NCBI GenBank assembly: GCA_002450985.1
Contig: DKBA01000288.1
Location: 1,812 to 6,995 of the forward strand
Origin: Acidimicrobiia bacterium UBA6912
Lineage (GTDB): Bacteria > Actinomycetota > Acidimicrobiia > Spongiisociales > UBA5794
Reading direction: 5' to 3'
DNA: 5,184 nt
Positions 1 to 5,184 of the stretch are shown piece by piece (position 1 is the first letter of the stretch; every line of letters begins with the position of its first letter). The notes under the pieces were generated by a model. The model saw only the letters and a list, made by a program, of their open reading frames with translations, did no database searches and was not told where the DNA came from. The position numbers and the translations under genes are program-made.

Positions 1-732
1 CTCGGACACGAACTCGGCTTCGGCCGTCTCCGCGATCGAGCACCCGTCGCACATGTGCTCGAGCACGTCCGCCTCCCGCGGGGTGAGGCGGGCGAAGCGG
101 GCCCGCGCCTCCTCCTGGGCCTCGCGCTCGCGGCGCAGCTCGCCCACGAGCTCGAAGTACTCGTTGTCGGTGATGCACCGCTCGCACGCCGCCGCCACTG
201 CGAGCTGCTCGAGCAAGTGGTGAAACGGCTCGCCCTTGGTGACGACCGTACAGGCGCCTGCCTCGTAGCACCGCGCCGCCGTCAGCCTGCGGACGTCCCC
301 GGTGGCGACGACCACCGTGATACCGAGCCTGCGCATGAGCGGGATGAGATCGGTGGCGTCGCCGATCTCTTCACCGAGCGTGAGATCGAGGATCACGGCT
401 CGCGGTCTCTGGGGGCCGGCGAGGTCGGTCAGCAGGGCCTCGCGGGACGTGGTCGGCATGACCCATGCACCGAGCCCGAGGCCGACCATCGCATCGACCA
501 GTGCGTCGGCGACCAAGGCGTGGTCTTCGACGATCGCGATGGATGGGAAAGCCTCGCAGACTGCTGCCGCAAGCGACCGCACCCGGCGGTGGTGGTCGAT
601 CTCGTCCCGCGCCGACGGCACGGGACGACAGCCCTCCTCGTCCACGACCAATGGCCGCCAGCCCGTCGCCACCGGCACACCACGCGGCTGGTCCCCGACG
701 CGCCCGCCAGAGCCACGGTGCAGCGTTTCCAC
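1..732 (-). CDS. NarL/LuxR-type response regulator, C-terminus cut by the left edge
   Basis: Predicted cytoplasmic two-component response regulator and transcription factor. The frame is open from the in-frame stop at 754-756 to base 1, giving 244 visible codons. Residues 1-64 are an extension of no recognised family. A receiver domain follows at about 65-180: acidic pair E69/D70 in IAIVEDHALVADAL, phosphoacceptor D116 in VILDLTL (codon 385-387), conserved Thr144 and conserved Lys166. A charged helical linker (ELRREREAQEEARARF, 198-213) leads to the start of a LuxR helix-turn-helix, LTPREADVLEHM at 216-227, which is cut at residue 244. About 35-45 residues should lie beyond the edge. I chose GTG 732 because a GGGGGG run lies six bases upstream; GTG 735 is nearly equivalent. 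GTG 582 would remove most of the extension but has no visible ribosome site. No histidine kinase gene is in view. The family call is firm; the start and the regulated genes are not. Two CxxC motifs (183-186 and 228-231) are unusual. Confidence 0.9.
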   Translation of the reverse strand, partial: METLHRGSGGRVGDQPRGVPVATGWRPLVVDEEGCRPVPSARDEIDHHRRVRSLAAAVCEAFPSIAIVEDHALVADALVDAMVGLGLGAWVMPTTSREALLTDLAGPQRPRAVILDLTLGEEIGDATDLIPLMRRLGITVVVATGDVRRLTAARCYEAGACTVVTKGEPFHHLLEQLAVAAACERCITDNEYFELVGELRREREAQEEARARFARLTPREADVLEHMCDGCSIAETAEAEFVSE

Positions 733-771
733 CACGCACCCCCCGTAGTCCCCTCATCTGACCCCACCGTC

Positions 772-800
772 ACCGTATGCCGTCTGGGCGGCGATTGCCA
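772..800 (-). promoter_or_regulatory. Candidate promoter for the response regulator gene
   Basis: On the minus strand TGGCAA (795-800) and TACGGT (772-777) are separated by 17 bases. The -10 fits the TAnnnT pattern, while the -35 matches TTGACA at only three positions. Transcription would start near 765, leaving a leader of about 33 bases before GTG 732. The 118-base gap between the lyase stop and this gene (733-850) holds no convincing terminator, so read-through from the lyase gene is also possible. This is inference from pattern only. Confidence 0.25.
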
Positions 801-850
801 TGGGTCCCGGGTCACGACGACGGCGGGGCGTTCGGACTGCGCCATGCCCG

Positions 851-2206
851 TCAGGACGCGCCGGCCCACTGGATCGATCGTGCGATCAGCGACGCCAGCT
901 GGTCGCGCAGGCTCAGGTTGTAGGGGCAGAACCGGTCGGTGTCGCATCCCAGGGTGACACGGGCTGCGGCGATGGCGTTGATGTCCGCCTCGAACACGGA
1001 GCCGTTGTCGTCCGTGAAGAAGTCGGTGGACGCCGTGGGGAAACCGAAGGTGCGCTGGAGGAACGCCGCGATCTGGCCTCGGGTGACGTCGGCGTCGGGG
1101 CAGGCGAGCCGCTCCCCGCAGCCGCGGATGACGCCCGCTGCGGCCATGTTGTTCAGCGCGGCCTCGGCCCAGTGCCCGTCGTCGTCATCGAAGTAGTCGA
1201 CCGATGTCGCCGGCGGCTTGATCCACCGGGACAGGAACACGACCATCTCTGCCCGCGAGACGGTGCGGTAGGGGCAGAAGAGGTTCTGGGCGCAGCCGGC
1301 AGTGATCTTCTCGTCGAAGAGGAACTCGATGTTCGCCTCGTGGGCGCTGTCGTCGTCATCGGTGAACCGGGTCAGGCACGGGACCCGGCCGCTGTCGCTG
1401 ACGACGAGCTCGTCGAACGTGAGCTCGAGATCGGCCGGGTTCACGACGGTGGATCCCCCGAAGTACACGTTCAACCAGAAGGTATTGACCTCGACCCATT
1501 CCTCGCCGGGACGACGGAACGCGAGGTCGGTCCTGTCGAACACGCGGGTCCCGTCGACCCACGCTTCCAGCACTCCGTCGTTTGCGCCAGGGGTGTTCAT
1601 CGCAACGTGGCCTTCGATGCAGTACCACCGGTCCTGCTCGAGGATGCCGGCGTCGCTCCACGGCATGAACTCTCCACACGTGGCGGGCTGGTCGAGGTGA
1701 TAGGTGTAGTAGCCGAGGCGCACGTCGTTGCCGGGGGCGCCTTCCGTGCCTGCCGGGTAGAACAGCACGCGCGCCGACCAGCCCGGGTCGTCGACGGTGG
1801 ACGGCTGGCAGCCGCGAGCGGTGGTGAGCCCGATGTCGGCGAATCCGGGGAGCTTCCCGCTGTCGATGGCGTTCCAGGACTCCAGGTTGATGTGGTAGCG
1901 GAACCACGCCTCCTCGACGTTGTCGGGGAGGAGATACAGGGGCCCGGCGCCGCGCCGCCCTCCGGGTGGGATCACCACGTGGAGCCCGTCGGCGCGGTAG
2001 GCCTCCTCGATCGCGGTGCGGGCGGCGTCGGTGGTGCGATAGTCCAGCCACAGCGCAGGCCCGGGATCGCCGTTCTCGTCGAGCGGTGGCTCCCACCAGT
2101 CGTCCTCCTCGAAATGTTCCTCGAGGACGTCGTCTGCGGCCGCCGGGACGGCAGGATGGGCGAGCGCGACGACGGCGAGCAGAACGGCGAAGCTGCGTCG
2201 AATCAT
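851..2206 (-). CDS. Secreted polysaccharide lyase 14-like protein with three C-terminal SLH-like repeats
   Basis: Predicted extracellular, surface-attached lyase of 451 residues that would cleave uronate-containing polysaccharide (alginate or glucuronan type) by beta-elimination. Residues 1-24 are a Sec signal peptide: Arg-Arg, then a hydrophobic stretch, ending PAAA|DD. An acidic, Trp-containing segment follows (25-45). Residues about 70-272 resemble the PL14 jelly roll: SGKLPGF at 116-122, SAR at 144-146, GYYTYH at 165-170, NTPGANDGVLEAWVDG at 204-219 and YFGGST at 248-253. K118, S144, R146, Y167 and Y169 occupy the pattern of the active-site Lys, Ser, Arg, Tyr and Tyr that I recall for the Chlorella-virus PL14 enzyme. 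Three SLH-like repeats (280-330, 338-388, 396-446) should hold it at the cell envelope. ATG 2206 is supported by a GA-rich ribosome site and by the signal peptide directly after it. Substrate is unproven; the domain could instead be a non-catalytic glycan binder. Cysteines 133, 177, 196 and 277 could form disulfides outside the cell. Confidence 0.88.
   Translation of the reverse strand: MIRRSFAVLLAVVALAHPAVPAAADDVLEEHFEEDDWWEPPLDENGDPGPALWLDYRTTDAARTAIEEAYRADGLHVVIPPGGRRGAGPLYLLPDNVEEAWFRYHINLESWNAIDSGKLPGFADIGLTTARGCQPSTVDDPGWSARVLFYPAGTEGAPGNDVRLGYYTYHLDQPATCGEFMPWSDAGILEQDRWYCIEGHVAMNTPGANDGVLEAWVDGTRVFDRTDLAFRRPGEEWVEVNTFWLNVYFGGSTVVNPADLELTFDELVVSDSGRVPCLTRFTDDDDSAHEANIEFLFDEKITAGCAQNLFCPYRTVSRAEMVVFLSRWIKPPATSVDYFDDDDGHWAEAALNNMAAAGVIRGCGERLACPDADVTRGQIAAFLQRTFGFPTASTDFFTDDNGSVFEADINAIAAARVTLGCDTDRFCPYNLSLRDQLASLIARSIQWAGAS
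869..1369 (-). repeat. Three SLH-like repeats, 58-residue (174-base) period
   Basis: Protein-level tandem repeats inside the lyase gene, at codons for residues 280-330 (1217-1369), 338-388 (1043-1195) and 396-446 (869-1021). Each begins Phe-(Thr/Asp)-Asp-Asp, contains Gly-Cys-x5-Cys-Pro, and ends in an amphipathic helix. The cysteines fall at 305/311, 363/369 and 421/427, exactly 58 residues apart each time. The position matching the TRAE motif of canonical SLH domains reads SRAE, TRGQ and LRDQ, so only the first copy is close to consensus. The DNA copies have diverged. In this family such triplets usually attach proteins to the cell wall, and the paired cysteines are likely disulfides. Confidence 0.85.
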
Positions 2207-2214
2207 GTGACCAA

Positions 2215-2224
2215 TCCCTCTCCC
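2215..2224 (-). promoter_or_regulatory. Ribosome binding site of the lyase gene
   Basis: The minus strand reads GGGAGAGGGA here, ending eight bases before ATG 2206. It is the strongest Shine-Dalgarno-like sequence in the window. With the signal peptide that starts at once, it fixes the translation start of the lyase. Confidence 0.6.
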
Positions 2225-2263
2225 GCAACCGGCGAGAGTACCGGTTGCCGGGGTCTAGGCAAC
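2225..2263 (-). repeat. Alternating inverted repeats before the lyase gene
   Basis: A perfect 8-base inverted repeat, GCAACCGG (2225-2232) and CCGGTTGC (2241-2248), has an 8-base loop. A second one, GTTGCC (2244-2249) and GGCAAC (2258-2263), shares its inner arm with the first, so only one of the two hairpins can form at a time. No U-run follows on the minus strand, so this is not an ordinary intrinsic terminator for the acetyltransferase gene. Position and symmetry fit a regulator binding site or a leader hairpin beside the ribosome site. Function is inferred. Confidence 0.5.
2235..2262 (-). promoter_or_regulatory. Candidate promoter for the lyase gene
   Basis: The minus strand has TTGCCT (2257-2262) and TACTCT (2235-2240) with a 16-base spacer. 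The -10 fits TAnnnT and the -35 matches TTGACA at four of six positions. The -10 lies in the loop of the perfect inverted repeat and the -35 overlaps the outer GGCAAC arm, so a bound repressor would block it. Transcription would start close to 2229, leaving a leader of about 20-25 bases that includes the ribosome site. Confidence 0.33.
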
Positions 2264-2289
2264 TCGATCTGCGGCGTGCGGCGGCGCCG

Positions 2290-2817
2290 TCAGTCGAGCA
2301 GCTTCGTGTAGCGAACCACGGCGCCCTCGGCGCCGCCACCGAGCTGTTGCATCTTCCGTGATCCGTCGGTCTCCCAACCGTGCCGCTGGTAGAAGGTGCG
2401 GCTGCGCTCGTTGCTCTCGAGCACCCACAACACGGCCGCCACGTACCCTGCGTTGCGCCATTCCCGTTCGGCGTGCTCCAAGAGCGCGTGGCCGATGCCC
2501 CTTCCCAGGTAGGGCTCGAGCAGGTAGATCGACTGGAGCTCGACCGTGCGGTCCGGGACATCGTCGTCCCTCGCATCGCTCGACGAGGCGAAGCCGACGA
2601 TCTCGCCATCGACGTCGGCGACCCACGCGGCATAGCTGCGATCATCCGACTCGCCGCCGAGCATCGCCGCCCAGCCCTTGGCTCGGGATTCGGCCCGCAG
2701 GCTGTCGAGGATGTCGTCGGGCATCAAGCCGCGATATGCCCACCGCCACGCCTCCACGTGGACCTGGCCGAGCTCGCTCGCATCGGCGATGGTGGCGGGG
2801 CGGATCGCGACGTCCAT
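2290..2817 (-). CDS. GNAT family N-acetyltransferase
   Basis: Predicted cytoplasmic enzyme of 175 residues that moves an acetyl group from acetyl-CoA to an amine; the acceptor cannot be told. The start MDVAIRPATIADA is the usual first strand of a GNAT fold, and VHVEAWRWAYRGLMPDDIL (19-37) is the alpha1-alpha2 segment of a common subgroup. The acetyl-CoA motif A follows strand beta4 (IYLLEPY) as LGRGIGHALLEHAE at 104-117. Leu replaces the usual Gln/Arg of the Q/RxxGxG/A signature. Motif B is at about 135-150, with SRTFYQRHGWE carrying Tyr143, a usual general-acid position. Length is normal for the family. GTG 2841 would add eight residues, but ATG 2817 fits the fold and lies seven bases after a -10-like TAGCCT. 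It is flanked by gaps of about 80 bases, so it may be an independent unit. Its link to its neighbours is unknown. Confidence 0.92.
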   Translation of the reverse strand: MDVAIRPATIADASELGQVHVEAWRWAYRGLMPDDILDSLRAESRAKGWAAMLGGESDDRSYAAWVADVDGEIVGFASSSDARDDDVPDRTVELQSIYLLEPYLGRGIGHALLEHAEREWRNAGYVAAVLWVLESNERSRTFYQRHGWETDGSRKMQQLGGGAEGAVVRYTKLLD

Positions 2818-2824
2818 TGGCAAG

Positions 2825-2830
2825 AGGCTA
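2825..2830 (-). promoter_or_regulatory. Candidate -10 for a leaderless acetyltransferase transcript
   Basis: TAGCCT on the minus strand fits the TAnnnT -10 pattern and ends seven bases before ATG 2817, so transcription would begin at or next to the A of the start codon. No Shine-Dalgarno sequence is visible before ATG 2817 and no good -35 lies 16-18 bases further up. Leaderless genes with only a -10 are common in actinobacteria. A six-base match can easily occur by chance. Confidence 0.3.
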
Positions 2831-2851
2831 CCCGGCGCCACGCGAGCGACC

Positions 2852-2895
2852 CGCAGACCACGGCGGGTGATCGCGGCGGCGCACCGGGGTCTGCG
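2852..2895 (-). terminator. Hairpin just after the acylase stop codon, possible transcript end
   Basis: CGCAGACC (2852-2859) and GGTCTGCG (2888-2895) form a perfect 8-base stem that starts three bases after the acylase stop codon. A nested 4-base stem pairs GGTG (2866-2869) with CACC (2882-2885). No U-run follows, so it is not a canonical intrinsic terminator. It could slow polymerase, protect the 3' end, or mark a site used with Rho. The function is inferred from position. Confidence 0.4.
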
Positions 2896-2898
2896 TAC

Positions 2899-5184
2899 TC
2901 AGGGCAGCGCGAACACGGTCACCGACTCCTCGTGGCCACGGAGGTCGGCGGCGGTGAGACGCATCGGCTTGTACCGCCAGGTGGCGTACAGCTCTAGCTG
3001 GTCGGCGAAGTGCGGGCTGCGGGAATCGCCGCTCTGTCCGGGCGACACGACGTTCTGGGCGGACAGGTCGTGCCCCTCTCCGAGGTGCACGATCTGGTTG
3101 TAGGTTCCCCGATTCATCCAGATCGTGTCCGGCACCGTCCCGATGCCGAGCGGGCTCCACGAGATGGTGGCCATGGGCTGGCGCCAATCGGTGGGATCGG
3201 CGCTCCCGTACGCCGCCGTCAGCTCGTCGAGTGCGGCGACGAGCGAGCCCGTGACTGCTGCGCCGATGGACTCGCCGTCCAGATAGTCGTGCAGCAGCGG
3301 GAGCGCGGCGTCGGCGCCGCCCAGCAGCCGGTCGGCGAGGTTGCCGATGGTGAATCGGTCGATCAGACCCGCGGTGTCATCTGAGAAGACGCGGGTGGCG
3401 AACGCCTCCCACCAGGCGTTGAAGATCGCACCGCCCGGATGGTCGTAGGTCCCGTCGCCGTCGTTGTCGACTTGGAGATGGTTCCAGGACGCGAGCATCG
3501 GAACGATCTGGCGCAGTCTCGGATCGGCGGTGTGGTCCACTGCGGCCAGCATCTCGTCGAGGATGCTGCTCACCAGCACGAGGCTGGCCTGCCCGGTCGG
3601 CGTGTCGGTCGTCCATCCACCGGTCCGGTTCAGCCGTTCCAGCGTCCTCACGGCGGCGCTGTGGGGTGGGACCGTCTCGAGGAAGCCCAAGAACGTGTTC
3701 ACTCGATGGGCCGGTCCCCACCGCCAGAAGTCGGTCGAGCTGTTCGCCCACCCCGGCGCCGGCTTGTTGTTCCAGCTCGCCAAGTAACCCTGATCGGGAT
3801 TGAGGGCGTGCGGCATCTCCTCGAACGGGACGACGCCCTGCCACTCGGCGTCCCCGGTGCCGGGGGTCGGGAAGCGGGGGTCCACGCCGGCGGCGCGGAC
3901 CGGGATCTGGCCGACGTGCCAGTAGCCGATGTTGCCGTCGTCGTCGGCGTAGAGGACGTTGAAGTTGTACGCCACGCCAGGGAGACCCGCCGCGAAATCG
4001 TCGAGGTCCTTCGCCTGCCCGAGCCGCATCCAGGCGTCGAGTGACGTCAGCTCGTTCCCGAACGTGGTGTTGCGCATCGAGAAGGCGTTGTCGCCGGCAA
4101 CGGCCAGCACCGGGCCGTGCACGGTGCGGCACGCGGTGGTGTCGACCGGGTCGGTGCCCGCCACGGCGATCGACTCCACTCTGCAGTCCATGTCCTGCCA
4201 CTGGCCGTCGAACAGGTACTGGGCCGGGTTCTCGGGGTTGAGCACTTCGACGAAGATGTCCGTGTTGTCGCTGCCGCCGGACGTGAGGGTCCAGGCGAGG
4301 CCGTCACCCACCCCGATCGGGACGAGGGGGAATCCGGCGATGGTCATCCCCGTGACGTCGAAACCGGCGCCGTGCAGACCGACCTCATGGTTGATCTGGG
4401 GTGCCGTATACCCCATCTGCGGGCCGCCGAGCAGGAGGGCCCGGCCATCGCGGCTCAACTCCGGGCCGATCACTGCCGCGTTGGAGGCGTGGCCGTCGGT
4501 TCGCAGCCCGGCCCGGGCGCGGGCGGCGTCTGCTGCGGCCCGGTCGCTGGCCACGGCGGCGGCTGCGTCGATGATGGTCGCCGACACCCGGGTCGGGGTC
4601 GGGGTCGTCGCCGCCGGGGTCGCCATCGGGCCCGGCACCGTCGTCGGGGCATCAGGGTCATCGAGCCAGTGGGTGTCGGTGAACACCTCTGCCGCCGCCT
4701 CGGGGCCGAGTGCCGTCACCAGACCCTCGTACACCGCCGCAGTCGCGAGGTCGTCCGAGCCGAACCAGCCGAACTGGCTGCCCACGAGCATGAACGTCGC
4801 CACCGTGTCGTCGACCGTCCACGGGCGAGGGGCGATGCCGAACACCGAGTACTCGAGCGGGAGGAGACCGGCGGCGCTCGCCTCCTCGATCCAGGCGTTG
4901 ATCCCGGCGGCGTGGGCCGTGAGCGCGTCCCTGGTGCGCTGCGGGGCGGCGGCGAGCAGATCGGCGCGGTGCTCGGGCGGTCCGAACAGCAGCCGGGTCT
5001 GGACATCCGAGGCGACCGAGCCGGCGCCGAACAGCTCGGCGAGGGTCCCGGTTGCGGTGCGGCGGAGGATCTCCGCTTGCCACAGGCGGTCTTGGGCCTG
5101 CGTGTAGCCGAACGCGGTGAACAACGTGGCTTCGTCGTCGGCGAAGATGTGTGGGACGCCGTACTCGTCACGGATGATCGTGGC
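2899..5184 (-). CDS. Penicillin G acylase-type Ntn-hydrolase, N-terminus cut by the right edge
   Basis: Predicted secreted amidase of the penicillin acylase (S45) family that hydrolyses an acyl-amide bond. Such proteins are made as a precursor that cuts itself into alpha and beta chains. There are 761 visible residues; by comparison with E. coli penicillin G acylase only the signal peptide and a few residues are missing. Alpha chain: IIRDEYGVPHIFADD (3-17) and QAQDRLWQAEILRR (29-42). An Ala/Thr/Pro-rich spacer runs from WLDDPDAPTTVP (173-184) to about 233. The beta chain begins at Ser234 in GHA|SNAAVIG (codon 4483-4485), the expected nucleophile. GGPQMGY (253-259), GLHGAGFDVTG (269-279), WNNKP (471-475, catalytic Asn) and WGPAHRV (489-495, conserved Arg) follow. 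The C-terminus NRGTYNQIVH ... SPGQSGD ... DQLELY ... LTAADLRGHEES is complete. The visible beta chain is 528 residues, a normal length. Pocket residues differ from E. coli, so penicillin G need not be the substrate. Other family members cleave acyl-homoserine lactones or lipopeptides. Confidence 0.95.
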   Translation of the reverse strand, partial: ATIIRDEYGVPHIFADDEATLFTAFGYTQAQDRLWQAEILRRTATGTLAELFGAGSVASDVQTRLLFGPPEHRADLLAAAPQRTRDALTAHAAGINAWIEEASAAGLLPLEYSVFGIAPRPWTVDDTVATFMLVGSQFGWFGSDDLATAAVYEGLVTALGPEAAAEVFTDTHWLDDPDAPTTVPGPMATPAATTPTPTRVSATIIDAAAAVASDRAAADAARARAGLRTDGHASNAAVIGPELSRDGRALLLGGPQMGYTAPQINHEVGLHGAGFDVTGMTIAGFPLVPIGVGDGLAWTLTSGGSDNTDIFVEVLNPENPAQYLFDGQWQDMDCRVESIAVAGTDPVDTTACRTVHGPVLAVAGDNAFSMRNTTFGNELTSLDAWMRLGQAKDLDDFAAGLPGVAYNFNVLYADDDGNIGYWHVGQIPVRAAGVDPRFPTPGTGDAEWQGVVPFEEMPHALNPDQGYLASWNNKPAPGWANSSTDFWRWGPAHRVNTFLGFLETVPPHSAAVRTLERLNRTGGWTTDTPTGQASLVLVSSILDEMLAAVDHTADPRLRQIVPMLASWNHLQVDNDGDGTYDHPGGAIFNAWWEAFATRVFSDDTAGLIDRFTIGNLADRLLGGADAALPLLHDYLDGESIGAAVTGSLVAALDELTAAYGSADPTDWRQPMATISWSPLGIGTVPDTIWMNRGTYNQIVHLGEGHDLSAQNVVSPGQSGDSRSPHFADQLELYATWRYKPMRLTAADLRGHEESVTVFALP

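Noticed and set aside
765..776. Tandem CACCGT pair before the response regulator
   Set aside because: Two copies of a six-base word in GC-rich DNA are expected by chance, and no further copies are seen.
798..812. CCATGG and CCCGGG palindromes between the lyase and regulator genes
   Set aside because: Both are short self-complementary hexamers with no loop or U-run, so they do not make a terminator.
55..957. Plus-strand open frame of 300 codons
   Set aside because: It is antisense to the response regulator and crosses the gap into the end of the lyase gene. Its translation has no domain and is rich in Arg, Pro and Gly, as expected of a shadow.
800..2311. Long plus-strand open frame of 503 codons
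   Set aside because: It lies opposite the lyase-SLH gene, whose minus-strand frame has a signal peptide, recognisable domains and a ribosome site. The plus-strand translation shows no family and is the usual antisense shadow in GC-rich DNA.
1356..2645. Minus-strand open frame of 429 codons spanning the acetyltransferase and lyase genes
   Set aside because: It is out of frame with both real genes, and its translation is Arg-rich without motifs.
3439..3480. Possible EF-hand-like calcium loop DNDGDGTYDH in the acylase
   Set aside because: It aligns with the NDDGKTW loop of E. coli penicillin G acylase, so it is an ordinary family loop and not an added calcium domain.
3959..5107. Plus-strand open frame of 382 codons
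   Set aside because: It lies wholly opposite the acylase, whose minus-strand residues match the family end to end. The plus-strand product is a low-complexity Ser/Ala/Pro-rich sequence with no domain.

Overview
The window is GC-rich DNA with the strong G/C bias at third codon positions expected of an actinobacterium. The S-layer-homology-like repeats at the end of the third gene carry a Gly-Cys ... Cys-Pro pair. I associate that form with Acidimicrobiia and related uncultured actinobacteria; this lineage guess rests on recalled family character, not on a search. All four genes are on the minus strand and are packed with gaps of 81, 83 and 118 bases. The long open frames on the plus strand are shadows of these genes.

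In order of transcription (right to left): (1) 5184-2899 is a penicillin G acylase-type Ntn-hydrolase whose N-terminus lies beyond the right edge. The spacer, the beta-chain Ser nucleophile, and the catalytic Asn and Arg are all visible. (2) 2817-2290 is a GNAT-family N-acetyltransferase, probably read from a leaderless transcript. (3) 2206-851 is a secreted protein that joins a polysaccharide-lyase-14-like domain to three SLH-like repeats with an exact 58-residue period. (4) 732-1 is a NarL/LuxR-type response regulator. It is open at the left edge and is cut in the middle of its DNA-binding helix-turn-helix.

I see no clear single pathway. Two products are predicted to be extracytoplasmic hydrolytic or lytic enzymes, an acylase and a surface-attached uronate lyase. 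This suits a cell that feeds on amides and acidic polysaccharides, but shared regulation is not shown. The points most worth a second look are: the acylase keeps its catalytic centre while most residues that line the phenylacetyl pocket of the E. coli enzyme are changed; the lyase-SLH fusion keeps all five lyase active-site positions; the response regulator carries two CxxC motifs; and a set of alternating inverted repeats covers a candidate promoter just before the lyase gene. No RNA gene, mobile element, CRISPR array or origin was seen, and no stretch longer than 300 bases lacks a gene.
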